Counted from the first letter of the stretch, positions 23,674 through 33,049 are shown. The stretch: DNA of 37,237 bases from CAYMQB01 sp964392665 (GCA_964392665.1 CAYMQB010000028.1:1-37237); one strand, 5' to 3'. Notes: generated from the sequence alone by a model not told the origin. A program made the numbers and translations.

Positions 23674-26570
23674 TGAGAAAACCACTCGAAATACTGAAAG
23701 ACGATTCAAGAATATTGGGTAATCATAATAAGAAATATATCCTTGCCATTGAGACTTATCTCGATACACTGAAAAAGAAACTCGAAGAAATAGGGCAAGT
23801 TGAGCAGGTGCATCTTTGGCATATCGCAGATGATATTAAAAGTGAAATGTCCATTGTGCTAAAATCCGGTATCACAAACAATGAGAAACTGAATCTTCTA
23901 GGTTGTTATTATGGTCTACAATATCTTCATATGAACCTTTCGTCAATAAGTGTTCTCAAACTTGTATCCAGCGCCAATGAACTTAGTATATATAAAGACT
24001 TTATGAGAAACATTGGAAACAGTTTTAGAACATTAACGGCAACTTATATTTCCAACCTGCTTGAAATTTTTTTACCCGAAAATAAATCCCTGGAATTTTT
24101 CATCGCCAGTGTGGGAACTAAATCTGATCAGGACGACATAGATGTTGGTATCGTCGACGATGGTTCCCCGAATAGGCAGTATCTTAATCTGGCAATTAGC
24201 AGAATTGCAAAAGAAATGCTAAGGTTTGCGTGTAACATTCACTTCCATCTATCCGAACACATAATTGAACATAGCTATTCAGCTTCCATCCCTGAGTACA
24301 GAAAAGTTCTTGATAAACAAATAAGAGATTTCATAATTATTTCAGAAATACTGGGTGCAAAAAGAATAATAGGCTCGGGGAAACTTTTTGCAAAATTCTC
24401 AGAACAAATATCAAGTAGATATTTTTTCAAGAAAGCAAGCAATAACACATACAATGAGGGTTTCCTAAGAGGAATTCTTGGCGAAGTCAAATCTCTCATC
24501 ATACGTCCTCTTGGAAAAACCAAAATCCATCCAAAAAACGACGGTTTAAGGGTTATAAAGGGAATTCTTGCTGCGAAAAAAACTCTATATAATATCCACC
24601 AAACCAATAACTGGGACATAATCAAAGAACTAAAAGAGAAAAATCCCGCAAGATGTGACCACTACTGGGAACTCGAAAGAGCACTTTCATTCCTGGAAAT
24701 TTTTAGATATCTATACCAGCTCCTTGTTGTACAGGAAGAAGAAATATGGTTAAAAGAACCCGGTGTCTATAGCAATATAGCAAATGTTGCACAATTCCTT
24801 GGATACAAGGATATCGGAGCTTTAAGATCTCCAGACCACCTTTTTGTGCATTATTATGAATATATCAACAAAATAAGGGGTGTTGTGCCTGGTTTGATTA
24901 CAGATATAGAAGACCACTTGAGGACCGAAAGCATATTTTTCAATATCTTCGAATTACAGAAAAAAATAAAATCCAGGGATAAGAATCTCGCAATGGCTTT
25001 TGTGAAAAATTTGAGATTTTTTAAAGGCACTACTTACTGGGAAGATATCCTAGATACACTTAAATCCGATAAAATGCTTCTTCGCCGATTTACTGAAGAT
25101 TTGAAATCACTGTCAAGAAAACAAAAACTTTCTGTCCTGCAGCGATACATTGACTGGGTAAATTATGATCTTTACTCCCTGATAAAACTACTTATAATAG
25201 TAGAAACATCCGACCCATCCAATAAAACGCTTTTTAATCTGTTTAATAAGATGTTTCTTGACTCGATGAAAAATTCTTCGCAAGTTACAAAAAGACTTAC
25301 AACGATTTTTATGTGTTACGGTGAACTAATCTACCAATACCTTTCATTACTCAATAAGGGTGATTTGAAACGTTTTAGATCCTACCTGTCAGACAAATTC
25401 TTGGATAGAGAATTTTTGCAAGAAAGGGACAGAGTTCGTTTCCTCACCGAAGTTTTTTTAAAAACCAGTGCCTACTTTAGAAGATTTATGGATAGAGCTG
25501 TCGACATATTTCCGCAGTGTATTAAACTCTTTAAGGAGCCCCAAAAACTCGAAGAAATAGGCAGAGGTATCCTCGGTGAAGTTAAGAATCTCAAAGGCTT
25601 CAGGGCGCGAAAAAAGGCATTGGGCGATTACTACGATATCGAATTCCTCCGATTAGCCCTCGAAACGATTAGTGGAGTATCCGTCGAACATATCAATGCA
25701 TCTTTCAGCGAGTTCTGTGACAACTATGTAAATATGCTTTTTGATACCTGTAAAGAGGAAATAGAGACTCAATTTGGGAGCAAAGTATTCACCGGAGATT
25801 TCCTTGCCATATTTGCTGCAGGTGGACATGCAAGGGAACAAGCCTTCAATGATGATTATGACCTTATCGTTCTATTGGATTCGAAAGATGAAAAAATCCG
25901 AAAGCTCTCAATGCGTGTTCTTGCATTAATGAACTACGAAATAACAAGAAGGGGAACCATCCCACATTACAGATTTGCAGATCATTTCGGCAACTACGTT
26001 GTTCTTGTAGATGAATTAGAGACACTTTTCAAGAAAGATACCGAATATGTATTCATAGATAAATCCCAAATCCTGGGCTCAAGGATGGTTGTTGGTAGCG
26101 AGAAATTTAGGAAAAGCTTTTACAGAAGAATTATCTATCCATATATATTTAAGGAGAAGGAAAAATACATAAACGATATGATTGCTGAGATTAACTCGAG
26201 ACAGAAGCAGAATAGGAAAGAAAAAATGTTTTCTAACGATATTAAGGAAGGGACTGGAGGCCTGAGAGATATCGAGATGTTCATACTCATTTACAAGGCA
26301 AAATATGAAATCAAAGAACCCATAAATGAAAAAATATTCGACACCTTAAAAAAGCTTGAACCATACCACTCGAACGAAATAGATACCATTGGAAAAGGTT
26401 TTAACTATCTGAAGAATGTCAGAAATATCTACCGCTTAACCGTTGCGGCAAACGATTCGATAGATTTCGAAACCCTTGAACCGAAACAGAAAAAAGCATT
26501 CAAGGATCTGAACAAAGTAAGAGATTCCGTAAATGAAGCAATAAAAACCTTATTCAAGCAACTATCTTAA
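23673..26570 (+). CDS. Two-domain nucleotidyltransferase, GlnD/GlnE-like, of unknown target
   Basis: The product is 965 aa, the size of glutamine-synthetase adenylyltransferase (GlnE). The C-terminal half has a nucleotidyltransferase motif GGHAREQAFNDDYDLIVLL (G717, G718, D728, D730) and then a GlnD/GlnE-type helical part with SNDIKEGTGGLRDIEMF (857-868). The N-terminal half has SVGTKSDQDDIDVGIV (147-160), like the SDQD form of the motif in DUF294 proteins, then LGAKRIIGSGKLFAKF and NDGLRVIKGILAAKKTLYNI, which echo the same helical domain, so the protein looks internally duplicated. The middle (about 330-640) is helical and unrecognised. No signal peptide. It is translationally coupled to the smaller nucleotidyltransferase gene. 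GlnE proper is less likely because the usual GlnE motif set is not matched. Target unknown. Confidence 0.7.
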   Translation: MRKPLEILKDDSRILGNHNKKYILAIETYLDTLKKKLEEIGQVEQVHLWHIADDIKSEMSIVLKSGITNNEKLNLLGCYYGLQYLHMNLSSISVLKLVSSANELSIYKDFMRNIGNSFRTLTATYISNLLEIFLPENKSLEFFIASVGTKSDQDDIDVGIVDDGSPNRQYLNLAISRIAKEMLRFACNIHFHLSEHIIEHSYSASIPEYRKVLDKQIRDFIIISEILGAKRIIGSGKLFAKFSEQISSRYFFKKASNNTYNEGFLRGILGEVKSLIIRPLGKTKIHPKNDGLRVIKGILAAKKTLYNIHQTNNWDIIKELKEKNPARCDHYWELERALSFLEIFRYLYQLLVVQEEEIWLKEPGVYSNIANVAQFLGYKDIGALRSPDHLFVHYYEYINKIRGVVPGLITDIEDHLRTESIFFNIFELQKKIKSRDKNLAMAFVKNLRFFKGTTYWEDILDTLKSDKMLLRRFTEDLKSLSRKQKLSVLQRYIDWVNYDLYSLIKLLIIVETSDPSNKTLFNLFNKMFLDSMKNSSQVTKRLTTIFMCYGELIYQYLSLLNKGDLKRFRSYLSDKFLDREFLQERDRVRFLTEVFLKTSAYFRRFMDRAVDIFPQCIKLFKEPQKLEEIGRGILGEVKNLKGFRARKKALGDYYDIEFLRLALETISGVSVEHINASFSEFCDNYVNMLFDTCKEEIETQFGSKVFTGDFLAIFAAGGHAREQAFNDDYDLIVLLDSKDEKIRKLSMRVLALMNYEITRRGTIPHYRFADHFGNYVVLVDELETLFKKDTEYVFIDKSQILGSRMVVGSEKFRKSFYRRIIYPYIFKEKEKYINDMIAEINSRQKQNRKEKMFSNDIKEGTGGLRDIEMFILIYKAKYEIKEPINEKIFDTLKKLEPYHSNEIDTIGKGFNYLKNVRNIYRLTVAANDSIDFETLEPKQKKAFKDLNKVRDSVNEAIKTLFKQLS

Positions 26571-29500
26571 GAAAACAAGTTTTTGCGTTCTACTTGCTTC
26601 CTCATTTTCAATTGAAAGCCTGGCAAAATATATTCCATAACTAACCTTTTTACCGAAATTATTCTTTCCATCCCAACTTAGTTTGAATACTCCGGGATTC
26701 ATTCTTCCACTAAACAGGATTCTAACCTGCCTTCCTGCAATATCATAAATTGCAAGAACAATTTTTTTCTTCACGGTTGTTTTTTCACCCTCAAGCAACG
26801 GAACGCTGTATGTGAATGTGGTTTTTCTTGAAAATGGATTTGGATAACTCTTAGACAAAGACAGAACTGACGGATAACCTGGATGTTCAACCTTTTCGTG
26901 GATTCCGGTGATACCAAAAAACCTCATAATTGAATCTGCAAGAATCTGCTTTGTTGAAGGAGGAGAACCGTCAGCCAGACCGCCAAATTCGAAAGAAGTT
27001 CCCACAGTTTTATAGCCTCCACCGTCATATGCAATACCGTTTATATACGGAGGAGATACATTGTTAAAAACGACAAAACTCCCTCCGGTTATTCCAAGAT
27101 GGTCCATCCAATTATTGTCTCCCGCGTATGTAAAACTCATCTGATTAGTGAAAGTCCCGCTTACACCGTTAATTGTATAGGTATCGTTTGAGCCGTCTTC
27201 GATGCCCAGTATTTTGAAATAAGGGTGAAGGTTCGTTGGAGAATCATATTTCCAGGTATCCGCACCTTCCATATAAATGCGCCCTCCTGAATTCAAGAAA
27301 GAGCATAGTGAATCAACAATTTGCCCATTTGAAAGAACGTAGTTACTGGGATAAACGCCAAGGCAAATGAATACCGCTTTGAAAGCCTTCAGAATTTCGA
27401 GATAATCACCAATATTCGTAGAGTAATCACCTATGTATCCGGCAGCCTCGAGTGCCGTTTTTATCTTTACACCGCTTGAGAGATTTTCGTCTGCATCCCA
27501 GATGAAAAAATCTCCTCCAATTCCAATCTTGATGATAAATTCCGTGCTATCTGTATAGCCCTCGCTCGAAGAAAATATCAATCTCATATTTGCATCTGTT
27601 CCTGTCGGAGTAAGAGAATCTACTTCTACCGTAAACGATGTTCCTTCGCTTTCCTCACCCGGAAGCAAATCTCCATATGTGGATGTAGAATCGATGCATT
27701 CAACATACTGATTAAGGGTTCTGAGTTTTGCAGAAACACCGCTTGCTTTTGCCGAACCCTTATTCTTTAATCGACAGTAAAGCTTGCCGATTTCACCGGG
27801 ATCCAGTATCCCATTGGCATTTGCCATCCCGGAATCATCCACTGTGAACGAAAGCAAACTCAAAACAGGCGTTGATATAGTTATCTCAAAATGAGAAACC
27901 CATACTGAATCGTTTGAATCATGCACATCCAATCTAAGCAGAACTATGTGATTATCGGGTGTAGATGGAGAAACTGTCAAGTCGTAATCATCCTGCGATA
28001 TTACGCTATCACCTGCCGGAATGTTTCCGAATTGTTCGATGCTATCTGTTATTCCAATCCAATTATCATCCGAAGACACTATAGCGAAAATCCCGTTAAC
28101 AGCCTGGTTTCCATAGTTTTTAAGAATAACAGGAAGTTCTATCTTCTCTCCCTCATTGGGAATTCCGTCATTGTTGCCATAACTTGTCCCCAGTGTATCA
28201 TCATCGACATAGTGTTTGTTGTAACCAGGCCAGGGACCATTTGCATTCACAAGACAGTGCCCGTAATATGGAAAATGATTCTGTGAAACCACAGATATGA
28301 AAATAGTATCCACTGTCGTAACAAAGATGGTAAGCCCAACAGCGCCCGTAGAATCTGTACGACCTCCCGAGTGCATTGCCGTATCCATCTTAGCGCAAAC
28401 GAAAGCATTTGTAACCGGACCATGCTTGTCTCTAACCAACACCCAGAGAACACTTTCTCCTATTGGAACAAGCGAATCATGCGACACGACAATCGATTCG
28501 GGGACATCAGTTCTCATCAGTAACGTTGGATCTCCGAGTATAAGATACTCGTTCATCTCTTTTATAGTTGTATCGCTCATTCCGCAAATTTCATACATAT
28601 AGATCTTTCCACGAACGGTAGCTTCACCAAAAGAGGTAAGCCCTTCCTGGAAGATACCCTTGTATATACCTTTGTCGAGTTTGTTGTTGTGCTTGGTATG
28701 CGTAATGTAGGTAGGTCCAAAGAAACTGACAGCACCCTTCTCTGATGTTGGAGTCCCATTCCTGAGCCACTGCTCACCGAAACAAGTATAAACATCGAAT
28801 TTAGCAACACCACATCCGCAGCTGGTTACGACGGGAACTTTTCTACCATTATTAAGAACCTGGATATTACTAACATCAAATATCGTGCCAATATAGGGAG
28901 AATACCAATATGAATCCCAACCTGGTCCTCTGTAATTGAGAAATCCTCTGCCTTCATTAACCGCATTGGTTATATCGTTTCTCAGCTGATAAGAACTGGA
29001 ATAATTCTCAGCATATAGTGAATCTACGTATGTATAACCCGCTTCGATAAACCTGTCCCGCACCCACCGCTTAGTTTCCGCTTGTGAAGGATACTCGTCG
29101 GATGCTATCATTATAGCTTTTTTGTACCAGGTGGTTTCTGCCATATAGGGAGATTTTTCGTAGTTTATTACTTTGTTTATCACCGTATTGAGTTCAAATT
29201 CATTATTTATGGAAAGCCTTCCTCCCAATATATCAGGGAAAATATCATTAATACTATCCAGTGCAACATAAAAGTTGTCATTTGCGTAACCATTTGTATA
29301 CATTACAGGGAATACGCCTGCATCGCCAACTGCGAGGAAGTAATCCGGTGGATGAGGCCAGGTCGTATATGCAGCAAGCATATAATTCCTTATATCATAC
29401 TGCGTCGGATTTGCTGATATCTCGGAGAATTTGACCATCTTTGTAATAATACCCGTTTCTTCCTTCCATTCCGTAAATGGAAGCAGAGCATCATAGTAAG

Positions 29501-30125
29501 TATCCGGTGTAATAACAACATAAAGAACAGAATCCGAAGAATATCGCTCAATGGAGCCATAGTTTAGGAACGAGTTTTTATAGATATCATAGAAGGCACT
29601 CGAGATACTTTTTCTATGAAATTGCTTCTCATTTACGCCGTTTAATGTAGTTCTTCTTATACGAATTCTCGCATTCTTCGTTACCCTTATTTCACCTGTT
29701 TTAGGAATATACCGAATCGGGAAAAATTGAAATCGCACGATTCTATAATCTCTGAGGATTTGAGGAGTATCGAGAGAAAGTTGGTTTTCAGGATATTCGT
29801 AATCTGTAAATTGCATTGAATTATCGATAGTTATGGAATATTCATCGATTGCCTCTACATAACCTTTGAATGAACCTTTATCCGAAACACCAATAATTCC
29901 CGTAATATAAGGCAGGTCAGGAAAATCTTCCCTTTCCAGAACCTCGAGTTCTCCCATCTTATAAATGCCATCCTTTTCTTCGAGCAGGGACGGACATTTA
30001 ATCTCGAGAACAGTTTCGGACAACGTTGAAGACAGAACTGTTATTTCAGCCTTTTCCGATTTAAAACCACTTAGACTCAATGGTAAAAGCAGAAAAATAT
30101 ATAAGATAGAAAATCTTTTTCCCAT
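26562..30125 (-). CDS. Gingipain-family (C25) protease-like secreted protein with sorting domain
   Basis: I start at the ATG at 30125, which overlaps the upstream stop (TAATG); an ATG at 30143 adds six residues. The 1,187 aa have a signal peptide (MGKRFSILYIFLLLPLSLSG), a propeptide-like region to about 190 and a C25 domain at about 200-530 (YVVITPDTYYDALLPFTEWK, YFLAVGDAGVFP, DILGGRLSINN, PVVTSCGCGVAKFD, FGPTYITHTKHNNKLDKGIY, LILGDPTLLM). Ig-like and CARDB-like modules follow to about 865, then a flavodoxin/amidotransferase-like region (FFIWDADENLSSG, ~870-1080) and a sorting domain from about 1092 (YPNPF...YGIYFARL). The candidate catalytic Cys is C436 or C438. The position where gingipains carry catalytic His in YxGHG reads NYRGPG (P401), so activity is uncertain. 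It overlaps the convergent gene's 3' end by nine bases. Confidence 0.85.
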   Translation of the reverse strand: MGKRFSILYIFLLLPLSLSGFKSEKAEITVLSSTLSETVLEIKCPSLLEEKDGIYKMGELEVLEREDFPDLPYITGIIGVSDKGSFKGYVEAIDEYSITIDNSMQFTDYEYPENQLSLDTPQILRDYRIVRFQFFPIRYIPKTGEIRVTKNARIRIRRTTLNGVNEKQFHRKSISSAFYDIYKNSFLNYGSIERYSSDSVLYVVITPDTYYDALLPFTEWKEETGIITKMVKFSEISANPTQYDIRNYMLAAYTTWPHPPDYFLAVGDAGVFPVMYTNGYANDNFYVALDSINDIFPDILGGRLSINNEFELNTVINKVINYEKSPYMAETTWYKKAIMIASDEYPSQAETKRWVRDRFIEAGYTYVDSLYAENYSSSYQLRNDITNAVNEGRGFLNYRGPGWDSYWYSPYIGTIFDVSNIQVLNNGRKVPVVTSCGCGVAKFDVYTCFGEQWLRNGTPTSEKGAVSFFGPTYITHTKHNNKLDKGIYKGIFQEGLTSFGEATVRGKIYMYEICGMSDTTIKEMNEYLILGDPTLLMRTDVPESIVVSHDSLVPIGESVLWVLVRDKHGPVTNAFVCAKMDTAMHSGGRTDSTGAVGLTIFVTTVDTIFISVVSQNHFPYYGHCLVNANGPWPGYNKHYVDDDTLGTSYGNNDGIPNEGEKIELPVILKNYGNQAVNGIFAIVSSDDNWIGITDSIEQFGNIPAGDSVISQDDYDLTVSPSTPDNHIVLLRLDVHDSNDSVWVSHFEITISTPVLSLLSFTVDDSGMANANGILDPGEIGKLYCRLKNKGSAKASGVSAKLRTLNQYVECIDSTSTYGDLLPGEESEGTSFTVEVDSLTPTGTDANMRLIFSSSEGYTDSTEFIIKIGIGGDFFIWDADENLSSGVKIKTALEAAGYIGDYSTNIGDYLEILKAFKAVFICLGVYPSNYVLSNGQIVDSLCSFLNSGGRIYMEGADTWKYDSPTNLHPYFKILGIEDGSNDTYTINGVSGTFTNQMSFTYAGDNNWMDHLGITGGSFVVFNNVSPPYINGIAYDGGGYKTVGTSFEFGGLADGSPPSTKQILADSIMRFFGITGIHEKVEHPGYPSVLSLSKSYPNPFSRKTTFTYSVPLLEGEKTTVKKKIVLAIYDIAGRQVRILFSGRMNPGVFKLSWDGKNNFGKKVSYGIYFARLSIENEEASRTQKLVFLR

Positions 30126-31681
30126 TATTTCGCTACATCCCATTTTACGATAACGATTCCTTCATACCTGTCCGCAATAACCGCATAGTCGTCTTCAACC
30201 CAGATAGCATCTGCATATTCAGTTTCTACGCCTCCAAGATATCGGGGTGATAATGGGTCAGAAACATCTAAAACAACCATACCCTTATTTTCATCTGCAA
30301 CAAATGCTGTATCTCCCTTCATAAAAACAGACTTTGCGTCATCTTCCGTATCAAAATTACCAACTAAATTTGGTATACTTTTGTCTGCTGCATTTATTAT
30401 GTCGAGCCCCTGACTCCCGTCTGTGAGATAAACAAGCGTATCCTTGACAAAAAGACCTTTCGCATATCCTCTCGTATCACATGTACCGATAATGTTGGGC
30501 ATTGTTATCTTACTTACATCTACAATAGCGAGCCCCAACTCACCACATCCAACATAAAGATAGGTAGAATCAAGAAATAGACCATTTTCGTATCCTGGAA
30601 TATCGAATATAATAAAAGGTAATGGATTACCTGGATAACCTGGATAAATCTCTAAAATCCACATACCCTCATCGTTTTCTGCAGCAAAAAGATAGGACAT
30701 AGTATCGTCCTCCGGAGAATAGTATACGATGTCCACGGCATTGTCGTCACCACCCGCGGCTAAACTTTGATGTACGGGATTCTCTGGATCACCGAAAAGA
30801 ATTGTAGAAACTCCGTCCTTTCCCACTGCAAGATAGGCAAAAGAATCCCTAATGGCAATTGCTTGTGCATTTCCCTTGGCACTACATTCTCCTACAAAGA
30901 AAGGATTCTCTTCATCCGTTATGTCTATTATTACAAACCCTCCCTCTCCCTGAGCAACATAAGCAGTATCATCTCGCACTACAACATCCCTGGCAAATCC
31001 CTTAGTTGGAAAAGAAGCCACAATTCTGAAAGGATTTGTATCTATCGAGAAACTAGCGATAACTGACCAGTCGCTCCATTCGTTATCATCCATTTCAACC
31101 CTGACTCTCCAGTGATAATCCCCATCAATAATTACTGTGTCCGGTACATAACTGGGCCCTGTAATCATTGAATCATCAATAATCGGCGAGTAAAATGTAT
31201 TATGGTTATCCACCTGTATCTCATATTTTAATGCGTTTGGAATAGCGTTCCAGGTAAATGTAGGCTGATTTGAATCAACCGTATCATTCACGGGAGAGAG
31301 AGGAACCGGTTTTCCCACGGCAACGGTGAATTTTCGGACCTCTGACCAAACTTCCCAACCCGAGTACTTCTGCCTTGTTCTGACACGCCACCAGTAGTCT
31401 CTGTCGCTCAAGGAAATAGACGAAATATAAGAATTGGATGTAATACTTGAATCATCTATTATTGGTGAATAAAATGTATTCAGGTTGTCTATCTGCAGTT
31501 CATACCTGTATGCATAAGTGACTCTATCCCAGGAGAAACTAGGCTTCGTGACAACGACCACCTGGTCCACTCCTGGTTCGATAAGATTGACGAATTCTGG
31601 TTCTAAAGGATTTTTCCGTCTTCCGCAATCAATAACAACGGATATGACGACCAACAAACACAGCACAATTATTGTTCGCAT
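30125..31681 (-). CDS. Lipoprotein with two FN3-like modules and an LVIVD-repeat propeller
   Basis: The product is 518 aa. The N-terminus is lipoprotein-like (LCLLVVISVVIDCGRRKNPL, C19), although Asp before the Cys is unusual. Residues about 30-118 and 122-212 are two fibronectin-III-like modules that share nearly the same segment (DN.NTFYSPIIDDS.IT). Residues about 215-518 hold LVIVD-type repeats such as AYVAQGEGGFVIIDITDEEN, LYVGCGELGLAIVDVS and AFVADENKGMVVLDVSDPLS, predicted to form a beta-propeller. GGAGGG precedes the ATG along with a strong promoter. It is translationally coupled to the C25 gene (TAATG overlap), so the two may act together at the cell surface; binding target unknown. 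Confidence 0.82.
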   Translation of the reverse strand: MRTIIVLCLLVVISVVIDCGRRKNPLEPEFVNLIEPGVDQVVVVTKPSFSWDRVTYAYRYELQIDNLNTFYSPIIDDSSITSNSYISSISLSDRDYWWRVRTRQKYSGWEVWSEVRKFTVAVGKPVPLSPVNDTVDSNQPTFTWNAIPNALKYEIQVDNHNTFYSPIIDDSMITGPSYVPDTVIIDGDYHWRVRVEMDDNEWSDWSVIASFSIDTNPFRIVASFPTKGFARDVVVRDDTAYVAQGEGGFVIIDITDEENPFFVGECSAKGNAQAIAIRDSFAYLAVGKDGVSTILFGDPENPVHQSLAAGGDDNAVDIVYYSPEDDTMSYLFAAENDEGMWILEIYPGYPGNPLPFIIFDIPGYENGLFLDSTYLYVGCGELGLAIVDVSKITMPNIIGTCDTRGYAKGLFVKDTLVYLTDGSQGLDIINAADKSIPNLVGNFDTEDDAKSVFMKGDTAFVADENKGMVVLDVSDPLSPRYLGGVETEYADAIWVEDDYAVIADRYEGIVIVKWDVAK

Positions 31682-31714
31682 AGTTTTCCCTCCGGCTTTC
31701 TATACAACATGCAA

Positions 31715-31743
31715 AATATACCATTTCCCGTCTATTCTGTCAA
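31715..31743 (-). promoter_or_regulatory. Promoter of the LVIVD-C25 operon
   Basis: On the minus strand TTGACA (31743-31738), 17 bases, TATATT (31720-31715), with GGAGGG before the ATG at 31681. Confidence 0.8.
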
Positions 31744-31788
31744 GAAAAATGTCACATTCTATGCTTAACGCCGATTTTGAAAAAACAC

Positions 31789-31817
31789 TTGACAATTTTG
31801 CCAAGTTTTGATAGTAT
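31789..31817 (+). promoter_or_regulatory. Promoter of lptE and the Crp-family gene
   Basis: TTGACA (31789-31794), 17 bases, TAGTAT (31812-31817). It is divergent from the LVIVD promoter, with the two -35 boxes about 45 bases apart. Confidence 0.75.
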
Positions 31818-31863
31818 CGCATAGCAATATCTGCGTAATGGCAGGAAAGGATGTCACGTAACT

Positions 31864-32349
31864 ATGAGGTATTTTTTTCTTTTACTTGTAGCTTCATTCC
31901 TGGTCTCTTATTCATGTTGCACCTACAGTTTCTCGGGTGTTACAAGCGGAATAAAGAGCATCTCAATTCCTGTTTTTAATAACGAGTCACTAAGATATGG
32001 GCTTGAAGAAACATTCACTGAATCTGTAACTAATGCTTTCATCGAGGACAACAGGCTCAAAGTTGCGGCTGAGAAAGCGTCCGATGCAATTCTGTTGATA
32101 ACAATAAAAACATTTGAAAGAACGCCTTACTCATATGATGAGTCAGAAAATGTGAAAGAGTACAAGATTAGCATTTCAGCAGACGTTTTGCTCGAGAAAA
32201 GGGATTCGGAAGAGGAGCTATTTAAGAATAGAGCCTTTACAGAGTGGGCGACTTACTATCCCGAAACGGAAGTCGAAGAAGATGGAATAGACAGAGTTGC
32301 GAAAAAATTTTCCGAAAAGATTCTGAGAAATATATTGGAATCTTGGTAA
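31864..32349 (+). CDS. lptE: LptE-family LPS-assembly lipoprotein
   Basis: The product is 161 aa, the usual size. It has a lipoprotein signal MRYFFLLLVASFLVSYSCC with C18 or C19 as the lipidated residue. The mature part begins CTYSFSGVTSGIKSISIPVF then NNESLRYGLEETFTESVTNAF, the hallmark opening of LptE-like proteins in many diderm phyla, with a later repeat-like YKISISADVLLEKR and a C-terminal amphipathic helix. LptE plugs the LptD barrel in the outer membrane and helps insert LPS. No lptD is in view. Its presence argues for an LPS-bearing outer membrane. Confidence 0.85.
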   Translation: MRYFFLLLVASFLVSYSCCTYSFSGVTSGIKSISIPVFNNESLRYGLEETFTESVTNAFIEDNRLKVAAEKASDAILLITIKTFERTPYSYDESENVKEYKISISADVLLEKRDSEEELFKNRAFTEWATYYPETEVEEDGIDRVAKKFSEKILRNILESW

Positions 32350-32361
32350 AAAATGACTAAC

Positions 32362-32386
32362 GAATCCGCTTCTTAGAATCGGATTC
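32362..32386. promoter_or_regulatory. 7-base inverted repeat between lptE and the Crp-family gene
   Basis: GAATCCG (32362-32368) and CGGATTC (32380-32386) flank 11 bases. No T-run follows, so it is not a standard terminator. It sits 21 bases before the ATG of a Crp-type regulator and could be an autoregulatory operator or an RNA hairpin. Confidence 0.4.
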
Positions 32387-32407
32387 TTAAACCTCAAAGG
32401 AGGCAAA

Positions 32408-33049
32408 ATGGGTGAAGAAGAAAAAAGTGCCTATGAAAAACAACTTAATACAGGGGAAATTCTTTTTAAAGACGGAGATGCAGGTGATGAGATGTACCTA
32501 ATTAAATCCGGAAAAATAAGGATTTCCAAACCTTCCGGGGAGATAGAAAAAACTCTCGCCGTGCTGAAGGAAGGCGATTTCTTCGGAGAAATGTCCGTGA
32601 TCGATGGAAGCCCAAGATCAGCAACTGCAACAGCAATTGAACCAAGCGAACTTGTGATCTTCGACAGAGAAGTTTTTATGAATCAGGTCAGAGAAAATCC
32701 TCTTATTGAGTATGTTCTTCATACTCTTATAAGAAGATTGAGGGAGACAGATGAACAGATTAAATACCTGCTCATAAAAAACGAAGAAAAGAGACTTATT
32801 GCAATGCTTCTAACAAAAGCAAGAGAAGGAACGCAAACAGATAAAGGTACTCTCGTTAACTTTTCCTTTTCCTACGAAAGTTTCGCTGACCTCGTTGGGA
32901 CGACTGTAGAGAAAACAAAATCGATAATTGAGAATTTGCTAAAAGCCAAACTTATCGTCGTAGAAAGCGACAAAATATATGTAGGAAACCAGAGAAATCT
33001 TGAAGAGTATTTGAGTTATATCACTTTAAAGGAGAAGTTCGCAACTTAA
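32408..33049 (+). CDS. Crp/Fnr-family transcription regulator
   Basis: The product is 213 aa. The N-terminal cyclic-nucleotide-binding-type domain (about 12-125) has LFKDGDAGDEMYLIKSGKIR, GDFFGEMSVIDGSPRSATAT and the connecting helix IEYVLHTLIRRLRETDEQI. The C-terminal winged helix (about 140-210) has FSYESFADLVGTTVEKTKSI and IENLLKAKLIVVESDKIYV. The phosphate-cassette motif GEMSVIDGSPRSAT fits cNMP binders, though the ligand could differ; no iron-sulfur cysteines as in Fnr are seen. AAAGGAGG precedes the ATG. Probably co-transcribed with lptE; its 3' end overlaps the convergent amidohydrolase by four bases. Confidence 0.92.
   Translation: MGEEEKSAYEKQLNTGEILFKDGDAGDEMYLIKSGKIRISKPSGEIEKTLAVLKEGDFFGEMSVIDGSPRSATATAIEPSELVIFDREVFMNQVRENPLIEYVLHTLIRRLRETDEQIKYLLIKNEEKRLIAMLLTKAREGTQTDKGTLVNFSFSYESFADLVGTTVEKTKSIIENLLKAKLIVVESDKIYVGNQRNLEEYLSYITLKEKFAT

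Noticed and set aside
23673..26570. Calling the 965-aa protein glnE or glnD outright
   Set aside because: Size and some motifs agree, but the N-terminal motif is of SDQD type, there are no HD or ACT domains as in GlnD, and no nitrogen-control genes are nearby.
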